DNA of 39,574 nt, taken from assembly GCA_035340715.1 (NCBI GenBank), contig DAOQTX010000024.1, positions 1 to 39,574 of the forward strand. Reading direction: 5' to 3'. This DNA comes from DAOQTX01 sp035340715. GTDB lineage: Bacteria > Bacteroidota > Bacteroidia > AKYH767-A > OLB10. The number at the start of each line of letters is the position of its first letter. Positions within the stretch are counted from its first letter, which is position 1. Below the pieces are notes generated by a model that worked only from the letters and a program-made list of their open reading frames with translations, searched no databases and was not told where the DNA came from. Position numbers and translations under genes: made by a program. Of the stretch, positions 14,848 to 23,546 are shown one piece after another.

Positions 14848-15408
14848 ATGGCCAATACAGGAGATTTAAAAGTAGGTTCCGTTATCCGACATAATGGAGA
14901 ACTAGTTGTTATTACCGAATACATTCATCGAACACCGGGAAATTTGAGAGCTTTTTTTCAAGCAAAAATGCGTAATGTAAAAAGTGGCAAACAAACCGAG
15001 TATCGTTTTAGAGCAGGTGAAGAGGTAGATTTAGCTCGATTGGAATATAAAACTATGCAATACATTTATAGAGATGGTGATAACCTTATTTGCATGGATG
15101 CATCGACCTATGAGCAAGTGCCCATCAGTGCTGAATTGTTTGGCGATCCGGTTAAATTTATAAAAGAAGAAATGGAAGTTAAAGTTGCATTCGAAAATGA
15201 CACTGCTATTTTAGCTGAACCACCAACTTTTGTAGAATTAGAAATTACCTATACTGAACCTGGTGTAAAAGGCGACACTGCCACCAACACCCTTAAACCA
15301 GCTACGCTTGAAACGGGAGCTGAAATAAATGTTCCTCTTTTTATCAATCAAGGAGAGAAGATAAAAATTGATACTCGAACCAGCGCATACGTGGAAAGAG
15401 TAAAATAA
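14848..15408 (+). CDS. efp: Elongation factor P
   Basis: EF-P (186 residues, typical length) rescues ribosomes stalled at polyproline by contacting the P-site tRNA. Three beta-barrel domains are recognisable: an N-terminal KOW-like domain (1-63), the central OB domain (about 67-125, with MQYIYRDGDNLICMD) and the C-terminal domain (about 130-186), ending with the EF-P signature GEKIKIDTRTSAYVERVK. The loop tip reads HRTPGNLRAF, placing Asn32 at the position of the modified Lys34 of E. coli EF-P; neither Lys nor Arg is present at the tip. It is monocistronic between two intrinsic terminators and has no Shine-Dalgarno. Confidence 0.97.
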   Translation: MANTGDLKVGSVIRHNGELVVITEYIHRTPGNLRAFFQAKMRNVKSGKQTEYRFRAGEEVDLARLEYKTMQYIYRDGDNLICMDASTYEQVPISAELFGDPVKFIKEEMEVKVAFENDTAILAEPPTFVELEITYTEPGVKGDTATNTLKPATLETGAEINVPLFINQGEKIKIDTRTSAYVERVK

Positions 15409-15445
15409 TTTTATTGGACTAAAAAGAGCATAACTTGTATATTGT

Positions 15446-15477
15446 AAACCGCATTGTCAACGCAATGCGGTTTTTTT
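15446..15477 (+). terminator. Intrinsic terminator of efp, abutting the next start codon
   Basis: Stem AAACCGCATTG (15446-15456) pairs with CAATGCGGTTT across a TCAACG loop and runs into T7 at 15471-15477. The ATG of the kinase gene is the very next base (15478). Confidence 0.85.
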
Positions 15478-16443
15478 ATGAATGCGCTATCAACAGCTTT
15501 ACAACTTTTTGATCTCTCCGGAAAGGTAGATACTATTTCATCCGATTCCTTTAAGAAAATATATAAGGTTTACTCTAAAGACGGAGTGTATTTCTTAAGA
15601 TTATGTAATGATCAAGTTTATAATAAAGAAGAAATCGAAAGCGAGATTTCTTTTCTTGAAATACTACGAAATTCCGGCTTCAATACTATGAGCGCCAAAA
15701 AAAGTATCAATGAACTAAGCACAGAGTATATACAAACTGAAAATAATAATGTTATTGCCACTTGTTGTAGAGAAGTAATAGGCCACCACCTGCGATTCCA
15801 TGAATTCAACAATTCATATTTTTATTCATTAGGCGAATTAACCGCTAAACTACATGTACAGTCCTCTTTGATAAATCAAAAGAAAGTTAACCTTCAACGA
15901 CCAATTGCCTACCAACGCGCTTTTAGACTTTTTGAGAAGCACAGTAATCATATGGATTTTAATTTATTCCGGAAGTGTGTTCATTTGTATGATCAGTTTT
16001 CATCATTAGAAAAAAAAGAGGATTCATTTGGTTTAATTCACACCGATATTACACGTAATAATATAATATTGAATGGACGTGAATATTACTTAATAGATCT
16101 GGGCGATTTGTCTTATAGTNNNNNNNNNNTTATCAATGATGTGGCCATAACACTATATGATAACTTATTGCATGGCTCTGTAAAAGAAGATAAGTATTCA
16201 AAATTCGTAAGTAATTTTATGTTTCATTATTGGAAAGGCTATTTTCAATTTAGAGAACCTAAAGAAAAAATGTTAGAACTCATTCCAAAGTTTATGCATT
16301 ATAGAGCTATACATGATCATATATACTTGCAGGTTATCTGGAAGAACATAAATATTAATGTAGATCAAAAAGCCTATTATGAAAAAATTAAAAACATGGC
16401 GCACGAAGGCTTCGACTTTTTATCGATCAATCATTTTAATTAA
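15478..16443 (+). CDS. APH/choline-kinase-like phosphotransferase, interrupted by N run
   Basis: A 321-residue protein of the aminoglycoside-phosphotransferase (PF01636) fold. Visible are the Brenner motif LIHTDITRNNIIL with H188 and catalytic D190, and the metal-binding IDLGD (D207, D210). The 10-base N run (16120-16129) falls just after the second motif; the frame stays open across it and the flanking residues (LSYS / INDVAITLYD) fit the family with about four residues missing, so the gap length looks right. I start at the ATG at 15478; a TTG at 15454 would lie inside the efp terminator stem. The start codon directly follows the terminator T run. Substrate unknown (homoserine-kinase, choline-kinase or sugar-kinase like). 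The stop interlocks with typA. Confidence 0.85.
   Translation: MNALSTALQLFDLSGKVDTISSDSFKKIYKVYSKDGVYFLRLCNDQVYNKEEIESEISFLEILRNSGFNTMSAKKSINELSTEYIQTENNNVIATCCREVIGHHLRFHEFNNSYFYSLGELTAKLHVQSSLINQKKVNLQRPIAYQRAFRLFEKHSNHMDFNLFRKCVHLYDQFSSLEKKEDSFGLIHTDITRNNIILNGREYYLIDLGDLSYSXXXXINDVAITLYDNLLHGSVKEDKYSKFVSNFMFHYWKGYFQFREPKEKMLELIPKFMHYRAIHDHIYLQVIWKNININVDQKAYYEKIKNMAHEGFDFLSINHFN
16120..16129. other. Run of 10 N (assembly gap)
   Basis: Ten consecutive ambiguous bases inside the kinase gene. The reading frame is preserved on both sides, so the real length is probably 10 or differs by a multiple of three. Confidence 0.99.
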
Positions 16444-18245
16444 TCAGCCGACTTTGAAAATCTTTTTCGATCGTGTTCTTTTAAAAAGATTTTTCTGATA
16501 CGAATGGACTTTGGAGTTATTTCAACATATTCATCCTTCTCAATATACTCTAAGGCTTCCTCTAATGAAAAGTTGATCTTTGGTGCTATCCTTGCATTAT
16601 CATCGCTACCTGCTGCTCTAAAATTAGTAAGTTGCTTAGCCTTGACAACATTTATTACCAAATCGCCTGGTCGAATCTGCTCTCCTATCACTTGTCCTTC
16701 ATAAACATCTTCACCCGGATCGATAAAAAACTTTCCTCTATCTTGTAATTTGTCAATAGAGTATGAGGTGGACAATCCGGTATCCATACTCACCATAACA
16801 CCATTTATTCGAGCTGGAATACTGCCCATAAATGGTTCGTACGATTGAAAGCTATGCGCCATTATGGCTTCTCCTGCCGTCAATGTTAATACTGTATTGC
16901 GAAGCCCTACCAATCCACGGCTTGGAATTCGAAATTCTAAATGTTGCAAATCACCTTTGGGCTCCATAATTAAAAGTTCGCCTTTTCGCTTACTCACTTC
17001 TTCAATTACTTTTCCACTGGTCGATTCAGGTGTATCAATCACTAATGTTTCAACCGGTTCACAACGAACACCATCTATATCTCTAAAAAGAACTTGTGGT
17101 TGACCTACTTGCATTTCATAACCTTCTCTACGCATGGTCTCAATTAAAATTGAAAGATGAAGGATTCCCCTTCCATACACCAATAGCATGTCTGGCGAAT
17201 CGGTCTCCTCTACCCTTAGCGCTAGATTCTTTTCCATCTCTTTGAATAACCTTTCTCTTAAATGACGAGAGGTTACAAATTTTCCTTCCTTACCAAAAAA
17301 AGGACTGTTGTTGATGGTAAAAAGCATACTCATGGTTGGCTCATCCACTTTTATGCTCTTCATGGCCTCAGGATTCAATGGATCGCTTATGGTATCGCCA
17401 ATATCAAAATTATCTAAACCAACGATGGCACAAATATGTCCTGATTGAACTTCATTTACTTGCTTTCTTCCTAAGCCATCGAATACATGTACTTCTTTAA
17501 TTTTGGCCTTAATTTGAGTACCATCTCTTTTTAGAAGTAAAACATTCATGTTCTCTGAAATAGAACCTCTAAAAACTCTACCAATTGCTATTCGACCAAC
17601 ATAACTGCTGTAATCAAGTGAGGTTATTTGCATTTGCAAGCTACCGTCCATACTCTTTGCTGGAGGAACATGTTTAAGAATCATATCCATTAGTGGGCTA
17701 ATGTCTTCTTCTGGTTTGTTCCAATCTTCGGAAAACCAACCCAATTTTGACGAGCCATATACGGTAGGAAAATCAAGTTGCTCGTTTGAAGCACCCAAAT
17801 GATAAAAAAGATCAAAAACTTGCTCATGCACTTCGTCTGGTCGGCAGTTCTCCTTGTCAATCTTGTTCACAACTAATATGGGTTTCAATCCTAATTGCAA
17901 TGCCTTTTGTGTAACAAACCGTGTTTGAGGCATTGGGCCTTCAAAAGCATCAACTAATAACAATACGCCATCTGCCATTGACAGCACACGCTCCACTTCA
18001 CCACCAAAATCCGCGTGTCCGGGTGTATCAATAATGTTGATCTTTGTTCCTTTATACTCTACTGCTACGTTCTTAGAAAAAATTGTAATCCCTCTTTCTC
18101 TCTCCAAATCGTTGTTGTCCAATATTAATTCTCCAATCTCCTGGTGTTCCTTAAAAACCTTTGTATAGTTTAATATTTTGTCAACAAGAGTTGTTTTACC
18201 ATGATCGACATGGGCTATGATCGCAATGTTTCTTAATTTGTTCAT
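16440..18245 (-). CDS. typA: Translational GTPase TypA/BipA
   Basis: Ribosome-associated GTPase of the EF-G superfamily needed for 50S assembly and growth under stress. The 601 residues match the usual length. Motifs are G1 AHVDHGKT (11-18), the switch I region RERGITIFSKN, G3 DTPGHADF (about 73-80) and G4 NKID (about 127-130). The C-terminal BipA-specific domain is present (YSIDKLQDRGKFFIDPGEDVYEGQVIGE and the basic tail). A TACCTTTG promoter element lies upstream on the minus strand. Its TAA stop interlocks with that of the convergent kinase gene in a TTAA. Confidence 0.97.
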   Translation of the reverse strand: MNKLRNIAIIAHVDHGKTTLVDKILNYTKVFKEHQEIGELILDNNDLERERGITIFSKNVAVEYKGTKINIIDTPGHADFGGEVERVLSMADGVLLLVDAFEGPMPQTRFVTQKALQLGLKPILVVNKIDKENCRPDEVHEQVFDLFYHLGASNEQLDFPTVYGSSKLGWFSEDWNKPEEDISPLMDMILKHVPPAKSMDGSLQMQITSLDYSSYVGRIAIGRVFRGSISENMNVLLLKRDGTQIKAKIKEVHVFDGLGRKQVNEVQSGHICAIVGLDNFDIGDTISDPLNPEAMKSIKVDEPTMSMLFTINNSPFFGKEGKFVTSRHLRERLFKEMEKNLALRVEETDSPDMLLVYGRGILHLSILIETMRREGYEMQVGQPQVLFRDIDGVRCEPVETLVIDTPESTSGKVIEEVSKRKGELLIMEPKGDLQHLEFRIPSRGLVGLRNTVLTLTAGEAIMAHSFQSYEPFMGSIPARINGVMVSMDTGLSTSYSIDKLQDRGKFFIDPGEDVYEGQVIGEQIRPGDLVINVVKAKQLTNFRAAGSDDNARIAPKINFSLEEALEYIEKDEYVEITPKSIRIRKIFLKEHDRKRFSKSAD

Positions 18246-18279
18246 CTTTATTTCAGCTAAACTGCCTAAAATTGAGGCG

Positions 18280-18287
18280 CAAAGGTA
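18280..18287 (-). promoter_or_regulatory. Promoter -7 element TACCTTTG of typA
   Basis: Exact TAnnTTTG on the minus strand followed by GCGCC, the usual composition of the initially transcribed bases. It lies 34 bp before the typA ATG. The -33 element is unclear. Confidence 0.65.
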
Positions 18288-18380
18288 CGGTTTTTATGGT
18301 ATGTAACATCATAAAACTCTATTCGTAACTATTAATATTTAATGACCAAAGCACATTATCTTATTACTACTTTTCAAATC

Positions 18381-19805
18381 ATGAAAAAATCGGTTTATAT
18401 AAATCTCCTCTTCTCCCTTTTTGGAGTATTGATCTCATTCTCTTCTATAGCGGAAGGATATAAAATTCAATTCAAAATAAATGGCCTAGCGGACACTACT
18501 GTTATGTTGGCTTATCATTTTGGCGATAAACAATATGTAGTTGACAGTACTAGAGCGAATGCAAAAGGAGAAGGTTTTTTTCAAGGTAAAGAACCTTTAC
18601 CCGGAGGCATTTACATTCTTGCGCCTTCCGGTTTTTCATATTTAGAGTTCATCATTGCGTCCGATAAGGATCAGAAGTTTTTAATCGAAACGGAGGCAAA
18701 AGATCCAACAAATAAAGCTAAAATTTCAGGTTCACAAGAAAATACGCTCTTTAACGATTATCAGAAATTTATGATCAGCCGACAAAAAGAGATGATTCAA
18801 ATTCGTTCGATGATGTCTTTACCTGAAGACAACCCCGAGAGAATTGCTGCAATAAAGAAAAGTAAAGATCTCGAAAAAGAAGCAATGGATTATGAGAATG
18901 GAATCGAAAAGAAATATCCTAACGCTTTAATTACAAAAATATTTACTAGCCTTCGCGAACCTGATGTTAGCAAAGCCCCCAAAAAATCGAATGGCGAAAT
19001 CGACAGCACTTTGATGTTTTATTATTTCAAAGAAAATTATTTAAACTATGTTGACCTTAGCGATAGAAGATTTTTACGCACTCCTATCCTCCAACAAAAG
19101 ATAAACTATTATACCGACAAATTAACCTTGCAAATACCCGATTCCATAATTGCTGCATGCGATACCATAATTGAACGTTCGAGAGGAGATAAAGAAGTAT
19201 TTAAATATACAGTTGTTTCTTTGACGAATAAATATGAGATCAGCAAGGTGATGGGCTTTGATGCCATCTTTGTTCACTTAGCTGCAAAGTACTATTTAAA
19301 CGGAGATGCCTATTGGGCCGATAGTACTTTAAAAGCAAAAATTTCGGAAAGAGTTAGCAAATTAAAGTTCAATCAAATTGGATCTCCCGCAGTAAGTATT
19401 GCAATGTGGGATTCACTGGATCAGCGCATAGGATTGTATTCCTTAAAAAATAAATATGTCGTGTTGTATTTCTGGGATCCTACTTGCAGTCATTGCAAAG
19501 TGGAAACACCAAAATTAAAAGCTATGTATGATTCTCTTCGTGTTTATGATGTAGAGGTTTATGCAGTTGGTATGGAAACCGATCCTATATTATGGAAGCA
19601 ATATATTCGAGAACACGATCTCAATTGGGTTAATGTTCACGATATTTACAACAAGACCAACTTTAGATTTTTCTACGATATCTATTCCACCCCGGTGGTT
19701 TATCTATTGGATACAGATAAAAAGATATTGGCAAAACGAATTAGTGTGGACACTTTATCGGAAATGCTGAGAGAAAAACTAGGTCTATTGTCAGACTCAG
19801 ATTAG
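18381..19805 (+). CDS. DUF4369/TlpA-type thioredoxin-like periplasmic protein
   Basis: A 474-residue exported thiol-disulfide protein of the kind abundant in Bacteroidota. I start at the ATG at 18381, which gives a proper signal peptide (MKKSVYINLLFSLFGVLISF, cleavage near SIAEG); the longer frame from 18342 would bury it. A DUF4369-like beta domain (about 28-115) comes first, then a helical middle region with the FKENYLNYVDLSDRRFLRTP motif of DUF5106-like proteins, then a C-terminal thioredoxin domain with VVLYFWDPTCSHCKVE, active-site C369-S-H-C372 and the cis-Pro segment IYSTPVVYLLD. Probably a periplasmic reductase; the redox partner is unknown. Monocistronic. Confidence 0.9.
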   Translation: MKKSVYINLLFSLFGVLISFSSIAEGYKIQFKINGLADTTVMLAYHFGDKQYVVDSTRANAKGEGFFQGKEPLPGGIYILAPSGFSYLEFIIASDKDQKFLIETEAKDPTNKAKISGSQENTLFNDYQKFMISRQKEMIQIRSMMSLPEDNPERIAAIKKSKDLEKEAMDYENGIEKKYPNALITKIFTSLREPDVSKAPKKSNGEIDSTLMFYYFKENYLNYVDLSDRRFLRTPILQQKINYYTDKLTLQIPDSIIAACDTIIERSRGDKEVFKYTVVSLTNKYEISKVMGFDAIFVHLAAKYYLNGDAYWADSTLKAKISERVSKLKFNQIGSPAVSIAMWDSLDQRIGLYSLKNKYVVLYFWDPTCSHCKVETPKLKAMYDSLRVYDVEVYAVGMETDPILWKQYIREHDLNWVNVHDIYNKTNFRFFYDIYSTPVVYLLDTDKKILAKRISVDTLSEMLREKLGLLSDSD

Positions 19806-19831
19806 CAGAAACAAGGTTCATTTTCTTATTA

Positions 19832-19839
19832 TATATTTG
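19832..19839 (+). promoter_or_regulatory. Promoter -7 element TATATTTG of the lpxD-like gene
   Basis: Exact TAnnTTTG match 16 bp before the ATG at 19856; this implies a very short leader. No clear -33 partner. Confidence 0.55.
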
Positions 19840-19855
19840 CTCTTAATTCGTACTC

Positions 19856-20785
19856 ATGAAACTTAAAGAGCAAATACTACCTGCCGATCTGGCCCAACAG
19901 ATTGGTGCACGATTGATTTTAAAAACCAATCTTAATGTTACCGGAATAAACGAGATACACATGGTTGAACACGGTGATATTACTTTTGTCGATCATCCAA
20001 AATATTACAAAAAAGCTCTAGAATCAAAGGCAAGTTTCATCATCATAAATTCCGAAGTTGAATGTCCTGATGATAAAGCATTATTCATAAGTGATGACCC
20101 GTTCAGAGATTATGTAATGCTTTGCAAGAAATATCGACCATTTGAATCGTTGCATCAAAATATTAGTCCATCTGCCACCATAGGTGAGGGTACACTTATA
20201 ATGCCAGGTGCAATAGTTGGCAATCATGTTTCTATTGGAAAGAACTGTGTCATTCATCCCAATGTTACTATTTACGATCATACACAAATCGGTAACCATG
20301 TAATTATTCATGCAGGGACGGTTATTGGAGCAGATGCATTTTATTATAAGAAGAGACCAGATGCTTATGATAAAATGTATAGTTGCGGTAGAGTTGTTAT
20401 TGGTGATGATGTAGAAATCGGTGCATCTTGTTGTATTGATCGGGGTGTTTCGGGAGACACACAAATTGGACAAGGAACTAAAATGGACAATCAAGTTCAT
20501 ATTGGGCACGATACCGTTGTGGGTAAGCATTGTTTGTTTGCCGCTCAGGTGGGCATTGCCGGTGTGGTTACCATTGAAGATGAGGTAATCTTATGGGGAC
20601 AAGTAGGCGTTCAAAAGGATTTGACTATAGGAAAAGGTGCTGTAATTTTAGGTCAATCCGGTATTATGAGTAGTTTGGAAGGGGGCAAAACCTATTTTGG
20701 ATCTCCTGTTAGAGATCACCGAGAGAAATTACGTGAACTGGCCTTGTTAAAAAAGCTCCCTGAGGTTTTCGACAAACTAAAGTGA
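19856..20785 (+). CDS. LpxD-family UDP-3-O-acyl-glucosamine N-acyltransferase
   Basis: Left-handed beta-helix acyltransferase (309 residues). The N-terminal uridine-binding LpxD domain (about 1-95, with HGDITFVDHPKYYKKAL) is followed by tandem hexapeptide repeats (about 103-270). IVIG-type turns, GADAFYYKK, GRVVIGDDVEIGA and DRGVSGDTQIG follow the LpxD pattern, and the catalytic histidine is H218 in NQVHIGHDTVVG. It would N-acylate UDP-3-O-acyl-GlcN in lipid A synthesis. It is shorter than the roughly 340 residues of classical LpxD and stands alone, not in an lpx operon, so it may be the second LpxD-like paralog that many Bacteroidota carry; I leave the symbol blank for that reason. Confidence 0.88.
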   Translation: MKLKEQILPADLAQQIGARLILKTNLNVTGINEIHMVEHGDITFVDHPKYYKKALESKASFIIINSEVECPDDKALFISDDPFRDYVMLCKKYRPFESLHQNISPSATIGEGTLIMPGAIVGNHVSIGKNCVIHPNVTIYDHTQIGNHVIIHAGTVIGADAFYYKKRPDAYDKMYSCGRVVIGDDVEIGASCCIDRGVSGDTQIGQGTKMDNQVHIGHDTVVGKHCLFAAQVGIAGVVTIEDEVILWGQVGVQKDLTIGKGAVILGQSGIMSSLEGGKTYFGSPVRDHREKLRELALLKKLPEVFDKLK

Positions 20786-20855
20786 AGAAGTAATACACTT
20801 CAACATCAAATTCGTTCGTTTTTCATTTAATTTCACTTCACCGAACAAAATATTG

Positions 20856-22106
20856 ATGAACAAAAAAGAGATAACGGAATTCAATTCTTCTTTTGCCACT
20901 GAGGAACTGCATTTAAAAAAGCTTCAGTTGCATTGGCTATTACAAATAACCAAAGCCATCAATTATGATCTTCCTGCATCAAATCTATTCGATCTTTATT
21001 ACCAGGTTTTACGAGATCATATTAAAGTAAGAGAATTACTCCTATTTATTTACAACGAAAACGAAGGATGGAAGTTGATCATTCAACACGGTATAACGCT
21101 TGATCTTTCCGGAATAGATTTTTCTTCAGAGTTTGACCGAATTGAAGAAAAGAAAATGGGTTTAATGAATGAAACGAGTTGGTCTAATTCATTTGAATAT
21201 ATTATTCCGGTAAATCATAATGGAAAAACATTGGCCTATGCATTTTTAAGTGGTATTAATAAAGAAGGATATTCTAACAACAGAGAACTACTACCATTTA
21301 TTCATACAATAACCAACATTATTGTTGTTGCAATTGAAAACAAAAGGCTCAATCGGGATAACATACAGCAGGCTGCATTCAAAAAAGAAATTGAATTAGC
21401 TGCAAAAATGCAAAGCATGTTGTTTCCTAAAATTTCAAATCTTCATCCCAATATTGATTTAGCCGCTACGTATATTCCTCACCAACATGTTGGGGGAGAT
21501 TATTATGATTTTATAAAGTATGATGACCATACTTTTTATTTATGTATGGCAGATGTTTCTGGAAAAGGATTGTCAGCCGCATTGTTAATGTCTAACTTTC
21601 AGGCTAACTTACATGCGTTGATAAAGCACAACTATTCTTTAGAAGATATGACTCATGAATTAAACCGCTGTATCAACAATGCTGCACAAGGTGAGAAATT
21701 TATTACCGTCTTTTTAGGTAAACTTGATTTAAAAACACGACAACTGTCCTTTATAAATGCCGGCCATAATCCTCCTTTAATTCTAAGTAAAGATTCATTT
21801 ACGTATTTAAAGAAAGGTACGATTGGCTTAGGTATGTTCGATGAGTTACCTTTTCTAAATACAGGATCGATTTCTTTTCCGGCCTATAGTATTCTTTTTT
21901 GTTATACCGATGGATTATCTGAATTAGAAAACGAACAAGGTGAATTTTTCGGAAACGATAATATTGAACAAATGTTAAAATTAAATTCTCATGCCTTAAG
22001 CATGCTTCATTTAAATGAACAAGTGATTCATACCATGAATGCGTATAGAGGCGAAATGGGATATACGGATGATGTTACGCTATTGAGCTGCCGAATTATC
22101 GGATAA
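20856..22106 (+). CDS. RsbU/SpoIIE-type serine phosphatase with GAF-like sensor domain
   Basis: A 416-residue PP2C-type phosphatase (ATG at 20856; the TTG one codon earlier is not needed). The N-terminal half (about 25-165) reads like a GAF domain (LFDLYYQVLRDHIKVRELLLFIY ... IIPVNHNGKTLAYAFL). A coiled linker (about 165-190, KKEIELAAKMQSMLFP) leads to the SpoIIE domain with metal ligands in GGDYYDF (213-219), MADVSGKGLSAAL (about 231-243), NAGHNPP and CYTDGLSE. Such enzymes control anti-sigma partner-switching by dephosphorylating STAS proteins; no STAS or kinase partner is nearby. It is cytosolic. Its last 27 bp overlap the convergent O-antigen ligase gene. Confidence 0.92.
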   Translation: MNKKEITEFNSSFATEELHLKKLQLHWLLQITKAINYDLPASNLFDLYYQVLRDHIKVRELLLFIYNENEGWKLIIQHGITLDLSGIDFSSEFDRIEEKKMGLMNETSWSNSFEYIIPVNHNGKTLAYAFLSGINKEGYSNNRELLPFIHTITNIIVVAIENKRLNRDNIQQAAFKKEIELAAKMQSMLFPKISNLHPNIDLAATYIPHQHVGGDYYDFIKYDDHTFYLCMADVSGKGLSAALLMSNFQANLHALIKHNYSLEDMTHELNRCINNAAQGEKFITVFLGKLDLKTRQLSFINAGHNPPLILSKDSFTYLKKGTIGLGMFDELPFLNTGSISFPAYSILFCYTDGLSELENEQGEFFGNDNIEQMLKLNSHALSMLHLNEQVIHTMNAYRGEMGYTDDVTLLSCRIIG

Positions 22107-23546
22107 TTCACTCTGTTTCTCTTTTTGCTCTAACAATTCAATAGCTACCAACATGGCTATAAATCCCCAATGTAAAACACTTAGTTTATCTGTATCGAGA
22201 AAGTTGTTTAGGAAACCGTGTACCCAATACGTTACCAAACCCAGTAAAACAGCCATTGCCATTAAGCGATGCATTCGGTTTTGAGCAGTACTGATAAATT
22301 GAAGTGCGCGTATGAAAACGGTTAACACAATTAAAAGAAAAAATAAAGTGCCAAGATATCCTTGTTCTGCTAAGGGGCCTAAATATTCGCTGTGGGCATT
22401 TCCTCCTGTTCCGAAATTTGTACTAATGATAGTCTTTTCGCTTTCTTTTTGAAAAGGAGCATATACAAATTGAAATGTACCAGGCCCCCATCCCAACCAA
22501 GGTTTGAGCTCATGCATTCTCAAAACACAAGACCACCGATTTAAGCGTTCAACATTGGAGGCATCTGATGTTATATTGGAAGCTGATTGCACATGAGCCC
22601 CAAGATTATTGGATGATTGTTCCTGTGTTTCTCCTAACTTCATGACAATCTCCGTTTGAAAAGTATAAACACCTACTAAGATAATTCCGAATATGGTAAA
22701 TAAAACCCAATAAGGAATTCTAAAAGTGATAACCAAACCTAAAAATAATGAGAGAACGATACCAATCCATGATGCGCGTGTATATGAAAGAATTACGGCA
22801 GTGATCAAAACTATAGAGAAGAGAATATATATACCTCTCTTCTTATTTGAAATTTTAGCTATAAAATTACCGATAACCATGATGGGTATTAGAAATGATA
22901 TCGCAGCCGCGTAAGCCGTATGATCATTATAAAAAGGAGTCATACAATGATGCGCCACTGCATCGGAAAAACCTCCTTGCGATTGATTATAAATTGAATA
23001 TAAAATCACAATAGTAAGAGTCCCCATATAACTCCAAATAAACTGATTGATCTTCTTCATTGATTGAAATAAATAAAGGGGAACAAAATAAAATACGGTT
23101 ACAAAACAGAATCGGGCGAGGGTATATTTTAATGAGACAAGGGGCAAAGTACTCGTGAGACTTGTGATCAGCATCCATACCAGATGCAAAACAATAACTA
23201 AAGTTACCGGATGAAATAAAATTTTCTTTGATAATCCATTATTGACAAAAACATTTAGCCAAAACAGCAACATTATTCCAAAAGCGATTGGTTCAGTAGG
23301 AAGACTCACTCCTATTCCAATACTTGTCTCACTTAAATTGATGGCCAATGGAATTAAGGCTACCATTATATAAAACAACTTCTCAAGATGAAAAATTGCT
23401 AAATAGACAACGAACAATGCAAATGGTATGACCAATAACTCCAGCGTATTTTGGTAGAGACCATACAAAACAACAATAAAAAAAGACAGAATGATAGTCC
23501 AAAAAACATTCTTATCAGAAAAGAATTGTTTTAGAGTTTCGGCCAT
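22080..23546 (-). CDS. O-antigen ligase/polymerase family membrane protein
   Basis: Polytopic inner-membrane protein (488 residues, about 11-12 hydrophobic segments) of the Wzy_C/WaaL superfamily (PF04932). The signature periplasmic loop is visible: WLGWGPGTFQFVYAPF and GNAHSEYLGPLAEQGYLG, preceded by the paired helices around SYTRASWIGIVLSLFLGLVI. It would polymerise or transfer lipid-linked glycan at the periplasmic face. It starts one base after the stop of the Wzz-like gene, so the two are translationally linked, and with the flippase further upstream they form a polysaccharide export set. Ligase and polymerase cannot be separated by sequence alone. The 3' end overlaps the phosphatase gene by 27 bp. 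Confidence 0.9.
   Translation of the reverse strand: MAETLKQFFSDKNVFWTIILSFFIVVLYGLYQNTLELLVIPFALFVVYLAIFHLEKLFYIMVALIPLAINLSETSIGIGVSLPTEPIAFGIMLLFWLNVFVNNGLSKKILFHPVTLVIVLHLVWMLITSLTSTLPLVSLKYTLARFCFVTVFYFVPLYLFQSMKKINQFIWSYMGTLTIVILYSIYNQSQGGFSDAVAHHCMTPFYNDHTAYAAAISFLIPIMVIGNFIAKISNKKRGIYILFSIVLITAVILSYTRASWIGIVLSLFLGLVITFRIPYWVLFTIFGIILVGVYTFQTEIVMKLGETQEQSSNNLGAHVQSASNITSDASNVERLNRWSCVLRMHELKPWLGWGPGTFQFVYAPFQKESEKTIISTNFGTGGNAHSEYLGPLAEQGYLGTLFFLLIVLTVFIRALQFISTAQNRMHRLMAMAVLLGLVTYWVHGFLNNFLDTDKLSVLHWGFIAMLVAIELLEQKEKQSELSDNSAAQ

Noticed and set aside
15454..15477. TTG start for the kinase, adding eight residues
   Set aside because: The codon lies inside the efp terminator stem; the ATG at 15478 gives a family-like N-terminus.
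18342..18380. Upstream ATG for the TlpA-like protein
   Set aside because: The internal ATG at 18381 starts an ideal signal peptide; the extension would spoil it.
20081..20530. 149-codon antisense frame within the lpxD-like gene
   Set aside because: It is a shadow of the hexapeptide-repeat coding sequence, with no recognisable domain and no promoter.
20786..20810. GAAGT...ACTTC repeat as terminator of the lpxD-like gene
   Set aside because: Only a 5-bp AT-rich stem and no T run directly after it.
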